From contig NC_066294.1 of assembly GCF_905404315.1 (NCBI RefSeq), positions 10,565,501 to 10,629,500 on the forward strand: a stretch of DNA of 64,000 nt, read 5' to 3'. Positions within the stretch are counted from its first letter, which is position 1. Each line of letters starts with the position of its first letter. This DNA comes from Leptidea sinapis (Eukaryota; Arthropoda; Insecta; Lepidoptera; Pieridae). Made by a program: the position numbers and the translations under genes. The notes under the pieces were generated by a model. It ran no database searches. It worked only from the letters and a program-made list of their open reading frames with translations, and was not told the DNA's origin. Below, in pieces: positions 37,201 to 52,200 of the stretch.

Positions 37201-40200
37201 CTCTGTATTATATTATTACTCAAAGGTATTTTTTATCAGGATGCCATGAATTAACACCAGTGGGAGGTTCCTTTGCACAGAATGCCGGCTAGATTATCGA
37301 TACCACAACGGCACTTATTTCTGCCGTGAAGCAGTACCTAATGTGTAAGCATTACTGTATTTCAGTCTGAAGGTTGAATACTGGGCAAATGAGACTTAAC
37401 ATCTTATGTCTCAAGGTGCCGAGCGCAGTTGTAGTGCCGCTCAGAATTTTAAGGGTTTTACAAGAATCCTGAGTGGCACTGCATTGAAATGGGCAGGGCG
37501 TGTCAATTGCCATCAGTTGAACGTCCTGCTCGTCTCGTCCCTTATTCTCATAAAAAATATTCTTTAACAACACCATTATAAAGATTATCTATGCCTATTG
37601 ATGAATAATAGACATATTAGGACCTACACATATTATCAAAAATGTGTTAAATCTTGATAAAACACCTCAAAATATAAGCTCAAATTTCCTTAGAATACTT
37701 TAAGCATAATATAGTTTTTGAGTTATTAACAAAAAATTAATAAGAACTATCTTTTTTTCATCTTAATTAGTTAATAACAGTTGCAATATTTTATGCTAAT
37801 ACATAGATACTTTCGAAGCATTTTTTGACGTCATTCCGAAATGAATGATCCATTTTTGATATTGTTTAATAGTCCATATTATGTTTATGTTCTAAAAAAT
37901 TTGTTATGTTTTTCAAGTGACAACCCTCACTACTAGGATTAATACAGAAATAAAATTTGAATAAAAAAGAAAATACAATACAGAAAAGTTCCGTGGCAGA
38001 GCTCTCCCAACCTAGCTAACCCTTCTAGTGACGTATTGTCATAAAATCTGGTATGCTTTGTTCAACTCTCAGGTTGTAGCTTCATCTACAGAATCTACTT
38101 TACAGTTGATAGCCTGCTCAACCCCAATATTGGGAGAGCACTGCCATAGAACGCCAGAGGTCGTGGGTTCGAGTCCCGCATCGTTCATAAAATTTTATTT
38201 GTGTATGTTAATGTTATGTTTATAGTTGATACAACAGATTTTATGAAGCACCATCTATCAACATTTTGTAAGATTCTTTCAGAATGTCTATTAATTGCAT
38301 GCAAGTATTCCCATGAAAATGCAAAAATAAAAGTAATTATTAACAATCACTGTGCAATTGAGTAAAGTATGTCATTATATTTCGTCTAAAACATCACTCA
38401 ATAACAATGCACCGTAAACATAGGCCTAGTGATCCCCTATAGGATGTTGGTCTTGGACCCTCGCAACTTTGTTTACAACGAAACGCGCAGATGTTAGTTT
38501 TTGACACACAATTTGATGTACGCCTATTGTTACCTACGGGCATTATTACAAAAATCTTTTAGAAAAAATACAATTTCACCAAAATCGAAGCGTCCGCGTC
38601 GGTAATGGTCTGGAATTCGTTTTTGGACGCACAGCAAAATAAAGATTAGCCCATTGTGCAAAATGAATTTTGTGTTTATTTATTCACGTGTCCCAACATT
38701 GCGAATGCGGTTCGTTCAAGGGCTAATCTATAATTGAATCTCCATTCGATCTGTTATCTTTCGATTTTTTGTTTGGGATTCCCTTTGTAGGTTTTGGATT
38801 TTGAGATCTGAGTTGTCTGCTATAACAAAATGCACTTTACATAATATTGTAGGTACTATTCTACAAAGTTCTTACTTTGTCATTATTGTATGATAATGTT
38901 ATGTATGAGGTGTATGAAGATGCTTATTTTTTTATAGAAGAATTCAAAAAAGCGCGTTTACAGGTCACCGGTGCCCACATTATCATGCAACACCGGAGGA
39001 ATCACGTGAGAGTTGCCACCCTTTTAGGAAAGCGTATGCAATTTTATTGATGGTACCCATTATCAGTGGCTCCTTTGCACAGGATGCCAGCTAGATTATG
39101 GGCACCACAACGGCATCTATTTCTGCCGTGAAGCAGCAATGTGTAAGCATTATTGTGTTTCGTTCTGAAGGGCGCCGTAGCTAGTAAAATTACTGGGCAA
39201 ATGGGACTTAATATCTTATGTCTCAAGGTGACAAGCGCAATTGTAGTGCTCCTCAGAATTTTAGGGTTTTTCAAAAATCCTGAGCGGTACTGCATTGTAA
39301 TGAGCAGGGCGTATCAATTATCATCAGCTGAACGCCCTGCTCGTCTCGTCCCTTATTTTCATAAAAAAACGGTACTCATTGTATAGTTTGGTTGTACGTG
39401 GAAGAAATTTCTTCTTAAACCGCACCGTAGAGGAACAAGGATGACAACCTAATTTGTGGCGTGTCACGCGAAGCTGGAATTTGGCAGTAGGAATCACATC
39501 AAATAGCTCTTCGAAACATTCCTCGTGATAAATGCGTTGGAAGACATTCAATGAAACTACGTCTCCACGCATATTTTGTATATTTCACTGTTTAAGGCCT
39601 ATCGCAGACGACAGACTATCCGTGACGCACTTTTATGTCTGTAATAAAAACACCGATAGAATTATATGCAGCAACGCGTACGACGCGCAAAAAGTCTGAC
39701 ACACAAAATATCCTAAATCTGACAGACCGCGCCACACCGCGCCGCCAAAAAAATATAACGTTCGCGTCAACACGCGCTAACGCAGACGATGCTCACTTTA
39801 GTCTGTCGACTGCACTTGGTAGTGATTGACGTGTATCATGACGCTAGACAACGATGTATCGACGTTGATACAAGCAATAGAAAACAGACCAGCACTGTAT
39901 GAGATATCTCTGGCAGAGTATCATGACAGAAATTTAAAAATAAAATTGTGGGATGAAGTGTGCAAATTTATTTTGATAATTTCTTTTTTTATATCTCAAG
40001 TACGAAATAAAACAGCGCAATCTATGTACTTCCATTGCGTTTACGAGTACATCCCTACAGTTCTGTCGACAAAATGACCGAAAGTGTATGTCGTGTGCGT
40101 TGAGTCTGTGTAATATCTGCCAAAGATATTTAGCGCGCATTGCAGACTTTTTGGGTGCCGCAGACTCAATCGCACAAATAGTGTGTCATCTGCGGTATGC

Positions 40201-43200
40201 CTAATATAACTATTTATGCCTGCGGTAGTGTAACAGGAATGTATGAGTAGGTATCACTTCTAAATAATGAAATTATAGAATAAATTATTTGAGTTTAAAT
40301 TTGATGTCTTTATGTTGATTATACCTAAGTGTAACTAGAATAATGAAATATTCCTTCATAAATGTAAGGAAAGGTTTAGATATAGTAGATTCATTATGCC
40401 AGGGCATGCGTTCAAAGCAATTCCGGTATTTTTTTTCATCATCAACATTAATATGTTTGGGTAATGGAGAGACCTTGTGCTAGAAAGTGTATAAAGGTGA
40501 TATGAAAAAAATGTGTGTCCATTTTGAATCCTGAACAATATGAATTATTTATACAAAAAAAGTATGTGTAACAAAGTAAAAATCCTTAAAATTATTTGTT
40601 CCTCCTGCTAATCTACGTTTGTAGAAATAATAAAATTGTATAAATTTTGCAAATATGGCTTTGACAATTAATTATAAATAACGAATACGGCTGTACGGGC
40701 TTGAACCCTTTGCCTGTCCTAATAATGGACGAAGAAACCAAAAAAAATAATAATAACGAATGTCGCAAACGTCAGAAAATTATAACCAACTTCACCCTGT
40801 TACTTTTGTGTTACAGTTAATTAATGTTAATTCTTAACACTCATAATTTTTTCATAACGCGCCTAAATAAGTATAACTTCAAAAAACAAATTATTCGACT
40901 GTGATACCAACACCTAAACCTATCTTTTCAATGCCGCCATACTAGTCCACAAGAGTTGTTTCTGTAGAACAAAATGTTGAGATAAAAATGAGATTTGCTG
41001 GAACGCAAGATACATAAAATATTGTTTATGTTGATCTCGATACATTACTTTATCGCACATAAAACCAACTTTATTGCTCGGCTTCGCGTTTGAACTCTAT
41101 CGATTGCCGGATATAAAAGGAATCTTCTATACAAAACTATAAGGAAACCAAAATTTATATGTTTAAACAATATTTTCTCAGCTCGACAATTATAACTTAT
41201 TTATATTATTCTTAGAATACAGATAAATGTAAAATATACTAAATTGTGCTGTCATATAAAGATATGGGCACTTAAATCTCATGTCTAATATTATAGACAA
41301 TTCTCGTGTCGCGGTTTTTATGGATTGGTGTTGTATGAAATTTTGTGGGCATATCGGGTAGGTCTGAGAATCGGCCAACATCTATTTTTCATGCCCCTAA
41401 ATGATAAGGGTGACCTACCCCAAAACTTTTTTTTAACAAATTTATTTATTTTTATTTTATTAAGATTCAGCATTAAAAAATACATACAACTTCAACACCT
41501 ATTCACGGCAGAAATAGGCGCCGTTGTGGTAGCCATAAACTAGCCAACATCCTGTGCAAAGGATCCTCCCCCTGGTAAAAAAGTCAACTACGTTTGGCAT
41601 AACATGAAACTTATTAGATTCAATGGTAAACGACATATTATTAAAAAAAATTCGATATCTGAATCTCATTTTGTCGAGGTGTACTTAAATGATATTATAA
41701 TTGATAAAAATTTAACTGTTTTCATTTATTTGAGCCAATGAAATTATGTTGAGATGGTCTTATTGCAGTATATCAATATATTTTATCGGCTTCATTGCAC
41801 AGGATGCTGGCTAGTTTATGGATACCACAACGGAGCCTATTTCTGCCGTGAAGCAGTAATGCGTAAAGATTACTGTGTTTCGGTTTGAAAGGCGCCGTAG
41901 CTAGTGAAATTACTGGGCAAATGAGAATTAACATCTTATGTCTCAAGATGACGAGCGTAATTGTAGTGGTGCTCGGAATTTTAGGGTTTTTCAAAAATCC
42001 TGAGCGGCATTGCATTGTTATGGGCAGGGCGTATCAATTACCATCAGCTGAACATCCTACTCGTCTCGTCCCATATCTTTATAAAAAAAAACATTTAATA
42101 CTGCAAAAGGATTCAGTTTAAGTAGTATTTTTGAAATTTAATGGCTCCTTAACTAGAATGTAAATTAACAACGGTTTATTTTCTAAAATAAATAATGGAA
42201 AAATAAGAAAGTAGTTATACGATACGATACTTCACATCAGCTTTAAATTTCACTCGACACTTTCAATAAATTTATTCTCTAACGACTTACTATGTAATGA
42301 AAGGAGGCCATTGCAAAGATCATTTTCGAATCACACGCGTATAATTACGTTCTATTGTTCAAAAAAGTCTCGTTAAAAAAACTGCGAGGGTGCGGGTCCC
42401 CTGCTAATTTGGCATGGCACATGTTGACACGCGTAAGAGTGAAAAATAAATAAAAAATCGGTCACAGACATAGCTTTCGCATTTGAGTCGCAATCGGCCA
42501 CGCGGCGACGACGTCCGTTATTTACAACTTCCTGTGTTTTTTTGTCACGCTAAAACTGATTTAAATCAACTACTAACATCATATTGGGCGATGTATATGC
42601 TTTAACTATATGATCCCAGAAAATGTGCAAAAGAAATGTGTTACGAATTTTTTTTAAGCTATTGCATAGCTTCTATCGCGGGCCTTGAGCGTGGAGACCG
42701 AATCCAGAAATTCCGTAACGAAAATAACCTAACACTTACTTACTAGATGTATATAGATATTTCGCCACGGTTATTTCAGTTACCGTGGAATAGCGTTTAT
42801 CACGTATGCTTTTTGTGCAGAAGGACCCAGGTTCGACCCTGGGGTACGTCATGATTATTAATTTTTTTTGATCACGTTTTTTTATTATGTTTTATTATTA
42901 TGACAAGCATTTTTATTTAGTTTCACCTGTCCCGTTGTCTGTCTGTAATCAAATCTTGCAAGTTAAATTTTACTCAATTCACTTTTACTTTTTTTTTATT
43001 AGTTTTATTTAAAAAAAAACTGCATAAATAAAATAAATAAATAATTATAATTGCATAAGTTGATAAAAAATGCTATGCAATAGCTTTACCGTGGCAGTCC
43101 CCGAGTGCCACACGTCTTTTTTTTTTAAACGTGTTTGTGTGTTCAAGGTTTGTATAACATAAATGATTTTCTTAAATGAAACCACAGACTGGGAATGGAG

Positions 43201-46200
43201 TGATCACCCTCAGGTTATTAAATTATAAATGTTCATTGCACGCATATATTAAAAAAAAATGAAGCCCGCTGAGTTTCTTGCGCTCGTTCTTCTCTTGTCA
43301 GGGGCACACTATTTCGAATAGGTGGTAGTTTTTGACGTTCAATAAGTGATTTTAAGTCCTATTTTGAATAAAAGTATTTGAATATTTACCAAAATGTTTT
43401 TGAATTACTATAGTAATACAGAAAATTGTATTTATATGGGATGTGTTCGCCAGTTAATATCTACATCAACAAGATATACACAAAAGGCTGAGTTTGTTTA
43501 CATTTTTTTGGAAATACTATAGAACTTATATTATCAGTACCAGAATCACTTTCAAAACATTACCGTTTGTTTACATTCACGTAAGGCTTCCAGCTGTTTG
43601 AGCTTTTCCTTTGAACAAAAATTACGGGTATCACTTGTATTGTATCACAAATTCGTCGACGTTGAATCGACATCAAACACTCGCGCTATGTCTTTGATCT
43701 CAATATATTATTACATGTTGCATTTTCATTGTAAAATATAGAATTAATTACATTAAAAGATCAAGTTTTGGAGTCTTTCTTAAGATAGCCTCTTTCTATT
43801 ATTAATATCACTGTTTTTTTTTATCAACGCGAGGGTTACACACATTTAAATAAAACATTTTAAAGGGTTACAACGCGTGTAATTGTAACTGTATTTTTCG
43901 TATAGTTTTTTGGGAACAATAATGTAAAGTCCATGCCGACTTAACAGAGCCTGATAATGTTATCCATAAGCAAATGTTTTTTCGTGTGTCTTTATAGCTG
44001 ACATTGAAAATTTATGTTTCAATGTATCATTTAAGTTTTTATTTTGAATATTGCTACATCATACCATAATTTTTTTATTCATTCTTATATCTTGGATCTT
44101 AAAGCATTATTTATAATTAAATTAAGCATAAGAGTTCTTCAATATGAAACGAATTTTCAAATCTAAATTAAAATTAATATAATATTATGTTATAAGTGAT
44201 TCTTCATAATCAATTTTAAATTTTTAAGCCACTATCACCAAAGTAACACTTCGTGCTATTTTTTAATAAAACAATTATAGTTTTATAATATTACGAGTTA
44301 ATACTTTTCTATATATATATATATTATATTTATTCAAAAACAACTTTACAATATCACCCCATGTAACTCGATCGCCGTTTGGATTCGAATATCTAATTCT
44401 AATGACCGCGATTGGCTCCCTTAGGAGGCAATCATGATATTTCGAATTTTGAACACGTGTTCATTTTAGATTCCTTTGAAACTGTACTCTGTATTGTTTG
44501 TGACTATATTTATCTGATTTGCCTTTATTATTATACGATTTATACTATTATGCTTTTACACGCGAGTATGTCCGCGTTGAATAGTTACTTAGAGCAATAT
44601 TTTTTATTTTTTATTATATTTTTGAAATATTACACATACAAATTGCTCTTTCCATTGCTGGCAGCGCTCTTCTATGATACAGCGGATATCCCTTATCGTT
44701 GTAGACAGTCTCTTTAATAGTATTTCCCTGTAAACTTTAACCTCCTATTCAATCCCCATGTAGGTCAAAGTTTAAAATATGCTCGAACAAATGTTTAGAA
44801 ATTATTTCTTATCAAGTGCCTAAATACAAAGTTTTATCTACAATAATGACGAATTTCCATACAAATTGCCATTCCCTATTTCAACGCCTCCATTTATTTT
44901 TTTGCAATAAATGGTAGTTTATGTCCTTTTTCAAGCTATAGTCTATCTCTGTACTAAATTTTATCATGTTCGGTGATTTGGGCGTGAAAGCGTAACAAAC
45001 AAACTTACGTTCACATATTTTATAATATTAGTAGGGATTATTATAAACATATTGCTATTTATTAGCTTCCCTAAGTTAGAATGTGAGCTTATGAAATGTA
45101 ATATGCAAAGTTTCACAACAAAGGCGCAAGTTTAGTTTCCCAAGACATGGAGTGTACTTTATAGATACCGCTTGTTCAGTTTTTTATTTTTATTTTGAAT
45201 AAAATTTCAGAAACTATATTATGGTTCTACTTCGGGTAGAGAAAATATACTTAGTGTTTTGTTTTAACGCTAACGTTAATTTTGAAGTCAAGTATTGTGT
45301 ACATCATTTTTTAAAGTAGGTACATTTATAATATTCATATACCATAGATAATTTATACATCTAGACCATAGTTTCTCAACCTTATTTTGCTCACCGCCCA
45401 CTTTGAGAATATGATTTTTTCTAGAGTATTTTCGTGTATTTTTTTGCCATTTTAGACTATATTTTTAATCTACTACCCACGCCCCATCTGCACCATCTCA
45501 ATGCCCCCAATTTCTCTGGGTTTCTTTGTGTTTCTCAAACGCCCACAAGGGGGCGTTATCGCCCACGTTGAGAACCTATGATCTAGACAGAGAACCTCTT
45601 GCTGCTAGACAACCGATGAAAACAGCATATACCTACACTTCTGACCCAAATAACTATCGTCCTGTGCCGGTTTTGCCGACCCTTAGCAAATATTTGAAAA
45701 TTAATTTTAAGCCAAATGCTTACGTACTTACCCTCATAAGTTACTTCATGTGAAACAATTTGGCCTTACTACGGGACGGATGCAGGTGTTGAACTGATCA
45801 AGAATATTTTTGATGCCTGGGAGGTTTCACAGAATGGACTTGGTATTTTCTGTGATTTATCTATGGCCTTTGATTGTGTTCAACATTCAACGCTGGTCTG
45901 GAAGCTACGTCACTAAAGCATAAAGTGAACTGCGCTCGATCTTCTGATTTCATATCTAAACAATAGAATTCAGAAGGTTGACGTGAATGGCAGGAGATCT
46001 CCTGGGTCGCGGCGGTACCACAAGGGTCTATTCTTGGACCGTTCCTCTTCCTTATCTACATAATTATCCTTCTAATATATATCCCTATAGAAAAGAAAAC
46101 ATAAGGTAGTATTGTTTTCGGACGACACTTCACAGATATTCAAAGTAAAAAGAAACCTAGTTATATATGACGAAGTAAACAATATTCAATCTGACATCGT

Positions 46201-49200
46201 GTACTGGTTCAGCGCTAATGACCTATGTTAATTTGCAAGAAAACGAAATATATAAAATGTGCTGTACCAAATGTCAAAAATGTACATGCTAGTGTTTCGT
46301 TAAATGGAGAGGTGATAAAACCAGTGGAGTCTGCTATATTTCTTGGCATTAATACTCTGGATTCCAAATTACAATGGAGTCCCTATATTGAAGGATTGGC
46401 TAATACTTAGTTCTGCAGCATATGCCGTTAAAAAGATTAGTCATATCGGTTAATTAACTGACGTCGATACGACGCGGCTAGTTTACTTTAGTTATTTTCA
46501 TAGTATTATGTCCTATGGTATATTGCTATGGGGCAATGCCGCCGATATTAATTCCATTTTTGTGCTGCAGAAGGGGGCTACCTGCGCTATGTATAACCTA
46601 GGTGCTAAAGAATCATTAAGAGAAAATTTTTAAGAAATAAACATCTTGACTGTTGGCTCTTAATATGTTCTTGATAATGTTATGTATGTACAAAGGCACA
46701 TAAGTGAATTTGTTAGAACCTGTCATAACCTTATAATGCCTATTACTCGGCTAAGTCGAGTTAGTAAGTCTTTTGTGGGGCGTTGTATATGCATTTACAA
46801 CAAGATACCAGATAATGTTCGAAACGAATGTATTAAAAATTCCAAAGAATTATTAAAAAAATGTTTGGGTGGTAAAGGTAACATAAATGAATTTCTTAAT
46901 TATACCACTGATTGGGAACTGAGCAACCATCCACAGGCTATCTGTAACCTGTTTCTGTAAACTATTTAAACATTTCTTTATAGTCATAAAAAAATTCATG
47001 GCAAAAGCAGTAAGTAAAACTTTTTGATGTATCTCAGAATCTCACATTAATTTGCTGTTGTTTATTACAAAAAACGCCAGTTTTAGAGAACGGCACACCC
47101 TAAAACGTTACGGTTAATGAAATAGCACTTATGTTAGATACAAAAACATCGGCACACGTGTTAAAAATTAGCTGCTTCGTAACGGATGGACGGATTAGCC
47201 TAATATGAATTTCGTGAGCTTCAATGTTTGCCTTGTGTTCTAATGTACAATATGTTGACGCAGTGTCATCTTTCACGACCTATACCTGAATTGGGAGCAA
47301 ACACACACATCACAAATGTAACTTAACCTTCAATACTGAACCATGTGCCATTCTGTTATAAGTCATATTGCTTCGAAGTGTTATTTTGCTAGAATTTGTT
47401 GCGATATCATGAAATTTACTAGAGTAGCAGTTGCTGTATTTCTTTCCCTTACGTTTGTTTTTGTACATTTCTGGCGCGTGGGCAGATGAAATAACATATC
47501 TATTAGGTAATGGATACGCCAGACTATATATTCATAAGTTCTACTTATTTCCGTTGACTCTCACCACAGTGCCCTTGGTTCGATCTCCACCCACCAAGTG
47601 CCAATGTGTTTTCGGATTTTCGAATTCATATTATGTAAGTTTAATAGACGATTAATAGAGTCAGTATAGCTTTTGCAATAGTTTTAATTCAAATTCAAAT
47701 TCAAATATTTTTATTCAAAATAGGATTTATAATCACTAATTGAACGTCAAAATCTACTATCTACATCTAATGTTACAATGGCCGTGGTGATGATTTACCA
47801 ATAGGTGACCCGAAAGTATGCTAGTTTACCCACCTGTTGCATAAAGAAATATTTGGATTTGATGTTACTGTTTGACGGTACAAATAGACGCCGTTGTGGT
47901 ACCCATAATCCAGCCGGCATCTTGTGCAAAGGTGCCTCCCACTGGTGAATATAAAATACATTCTCTGCCCCCATATCCCTATGTATGCTTAAATCTTTAA
48001 AACTACGCAACGGATTTTGATGCAGTTTTTTTGAATAGATAGAGTGATTGAAGAGGAAGGTTTATATCTATAATAACATCCATTAAACAGTTGAGAAATA
48101 CTGTTATTTTTGAGGTTTCCAATGTGATGTCGTACATAATTACATTTTTTCCGCTTATATTGCAAACGCAGGCTGAACCCTATGAGATTTGTACTAAGTA
48201 TGGTACACATTGAAAATGTCTATCTCTTATGAATATCCCACAAAAAAATTTTTTTTTATTTACTTTTTACGACAAAAAATGGCAAATTTTCGAAGCTATT
48301 TTAACCAATACAGCATTAATCCTTTTCTTATTAAATACTTTAAATACATTGTTGATTTAATATAGATTTGATTTTACAGCATATGATTTAAATGAATATT
48401 TTCAAAGAAATTACAGATATAAAATTGCGGGACGTAGCGTTTATACCCGTGCGAAGCCGGAGCGGGCCGCTAGTTAAAATATAAAGCAAAAAATCTTTTG
48501 TACATGTAAAAGATCTCTATTAGAGAGAATGGTTCAGTTTCAAAGCGGTGTTTTATTTGCTTACCGTCGCTATTAGCGAGATATATTGAATGAGATAAGG
48601 GCCATAGCCTGCGAAACGAACAGATCCTATCTACATGAGGACAAAAAAGCGCTGATTGTCTTTACTGATTACATTTTGCTTGTTAACGTAAGGTCTATAT
48701 TTAGTGGGAAGTGTCGATCGGTATCTCATTGAGATATTTGAGAACGTATATTTTAATGTTTTGTCGATGCTGCCTTTGATATAACAATTTCATTAATAGT
48801 ATATAACAGTGGGATGCTCCTTTGCACAGGATGCCCGCTAGATTATGGGTACCACAACGACACCTATTCCTGCCGTAAAGGAGAAATGTGTATGCATTAC
48901 TGTGTTTCGGTCTGAAGGGCGTTGTAACTAGTGAAATTACGGGGCAAATGAGTCTTAACATGTTATGTCTCAAGGTGACGAGCGCAGTTGTAGTGCCGTT
49001 CAGAATTTTTGGATTTTTCAAGAATCCTGAGCGGCACTGCATTGTAATGGGCAGGGCGTATCAATTACCATCAGCTGCTCGTCCCGTCCCTTATTTTCAT
49101 AAAAAAAAACAAAGTCACAGACATAGCCCGAATGATTGCGAAACTGAACTGGCAGTGGGCAAGGCATATAGTTCGAAGGACAGATGGCCGGTAGTAAAGT

Positions 49201-52200
49201 CAATGGCAACCACTTATCGGAAGACGCAGTGTTGGTAGGCTCCCCGACAACAAGATGGACCGATGATCTGGTCAAGATCGCCGAAATACGTTGGATGAGG
49301 GCAGCGCAGGACAGATCGTCGTGGATATCTTTGGGAGAGGCCTTTGTCCAGCAGTCGTCTTACGGATTATTCGTAACTTAAGCTAAGCACAGAAAAAAAT
49401 TTAACAATAATCTTATACCTTTTGAAACAAACCGTTTATCCTAAAAGAGGAGGGAAGAAGGAATCTAAAAAATCGTTCCATATATTACAACATCAAGTAT
49501 TCTGAATACAAAAAAGCGCACACCTTCTTTAAGGGCCGGCATCGCTCCTGTTGATTCGTCTGGTATTGCAAGAGAATGTAGGCAACGGTGTTCACTTAAC
49601 ACCATATGCTCGTTTGTCCTCCTTTTTCATTAAAAAAACATCCAAATATGAGTTTATTGACAAACTATTGCTATTAAATCATCAAAATAATTAAAAATAA
49701 ATAAAATTTATTGAACAGTTAATTTTGTTGAAAATTTACCTCAATTATTTTCTAGACCTGTCCATATATCTACTCTTTGGTATCATTGAATGATATATTG
49801 AAGCTGTAGTAATTACGTTTGTAGGAAATTATTAATACCAGTTACTGTCAAATGAATAAATACTTTTAACAAGGAAGCCGTAAGTAATAAATAAGAATAT
49901 TATAAAGTGTTCATAATATTAAGTCACAGTTTTTTTCGAATATATTGTGATCAATATTAAATGCATTGTACAACAATTGACCCATTGTGAAGTACCCCAA
50001 AATTATTGATTCTCATTTTTTCGATGTATTTCACGCGACACCCATCACGCATTAGTCACAAAAGGTAGAGATCGTTTAACATTAGCTTAACTTCTTTACG
50101 CTTTAATAACCGCCTGGAGCGAACATTATACAGGGTGACACAGGAAATAAAATAGGAACAAATTTAAATAAGCTACATTTTTCTTTCAAAAAAAAAAATA
50201 TAGTAATTTCAAATTGGTAATTTTAAAATTGAAATTAGTACACAAACAAAAATTTATGAATGATTTGGGACTCGAACCGACGACCTCCGGCGTTCCGTGA
50301 CGGTGCTCCAACCAACTCCTCCTCCAATCCGTTCGAGTAACGTATCGCTATAAAATCTTGTTTGCTTTGTTCAACTCTCAGGTTGTGGCTTCATCTACAG
50401 GATCTACTTTACAGTTGATAACCTGCTCAATCCCAATATTTACATATTAGGAAATTGACTTGAGATGTCGCTCTTGTAAATCTTAACAATATGTTATGTT
50501 TTTAAAGTGATAACAGTCACTTCTAGGATTAATACACAAATAAAATTTGTAAAACAAAATTTTAGAAGTGAAGAAAAAATCCTAGAAGTGAGGGTTATCA
50601 CTTTAAAAAGATAACATATTAATTGCAAATAGTTTTCAATGTTCAACGAGCGTCACAGCATTCGGGAAACTGTAAGTTTTTTATGTAGTTTTATTAGATT
50701 TTAGCGTCAATTAATGTCTCTGTTGTATATATACCTAAAAAAATATTGATAGCGAGATGTTTGCCCTGATACAAGCCGGTAATAATTTGATCAGTATAAT
50801 ATAACAAACTATAGAATTTTTGCAATAGTCTACCAATTACTTGTACATTCAATAATTTGAAATCTTCGGTTACGCTATAGTAAATTTCGAAATATCAAAT
50901 TTTTTTGGTTAATAAAAAAGCTTTACCGGCTGATTATACAGTTTTTTATGGTGTAATTCATTCTGAAAACAAAACGGGTGTTTCTGAGTTTCAGTTCCAT
51001 TAGAAAATCAAATTATTTCTTCTATTTTATATTTAGGCGCAGTTTTACAAATGTAAATACTAAGAACATTTATCAAAGGGTCCGATTTAAAAAAAAATGA
51101 AATTTTAACATTTTGATTTGTAAATGGAACATCTATACATGTTTGTACGTTCATTTTATTGGGAAATATAGAAAAGAGTTTATGTAACTTGCTTATAAAG
51201 ATAACCATAGAACTAGAATAGCATCATGAAAAATTAAAAAAACATTTAATAATTTCTGTTTCTCTGTTCACTTTTAATCACACACAATATCGAAACATGC
51301 ATGAGCTAGTAAAAGAAAATTCATGCTGTATAAAAGCCACAGAATAAAAATGAAACTCACAGATGAATCTTCCGAATCTATTGATTGTGAAATATCCGAC
51401 AGCGCAACAGACAGATGCAACACAAAATGCACGCATGTGTGTTTTGTTAATGTAATGAGTTTAGTCAATAAGTTACGCTTGCACTAAAACGTTATTAGCC
51501 CCAAGAGAATGGTACTGTTACATTTGTCAGTTCGACACGGTTTTTATCACTGTGTAAATAGTCATTTACATAAATCTCCATTTTTTACACATATAATTGC
51601 TTCTTTCTTTATACAAAAGTCGATCAAACGAACTCCTGAAGCTACCAAATGTCTATTTTTACACGCTTCTTTTTAGCTTCATCTGTATGTATGTTAGTTT
51701 GTAACCGACTCATTTGGGCGCGATTTTGAACTACTTTAAACGGCCAGATTTCGTTCATACTTCGTAGATTTATCGAGGACCGGTGACAATACATTAATTT
51801 GATAAAATTATTCCATTTGCAAAATAAAATTTTTGTTAGTATATATAATTTTAGTTTAGTTTTCTATAGAACCGTGTATTTTAGTTTTTTTTAACTACTA
51901 TTTGTTATAATTATTTTTAATAATAGTTATTTTCATTGTTACAACATTGGTTACAAACAAAGGCTTGCATATAGGAACACAAAGCGTGAGAGAGAAAGGA
52001 ATATCTCAAACGGAAATACAGCAAGATAGAAAAGGATAGCGAATTTATTAATTTAATATTTATAATTTAGAATATAAACTGTAACCAATTTTGATTGACA
52101 TGTTATTAAAATGGTTGTGAGTCTTGGTACTCAACACCTCTATGTCTTTCCTTGCTATTCTCAGTCAATATTTAAGAGATCAGACAGCCTGTGACCAGAT

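Noticed and set aside
39934..40140. Minus-strand frame inside the Harbinger element
   Set aside because: Antisense shadow of the MADF-like ORF.
44412..44717. 101-codon open frame rich in hydrophobic residues
   Set aside because: AT-rich composition explains the Ile, Leu, Phe and Tyr content; no leader, domain or splice context was convincing.
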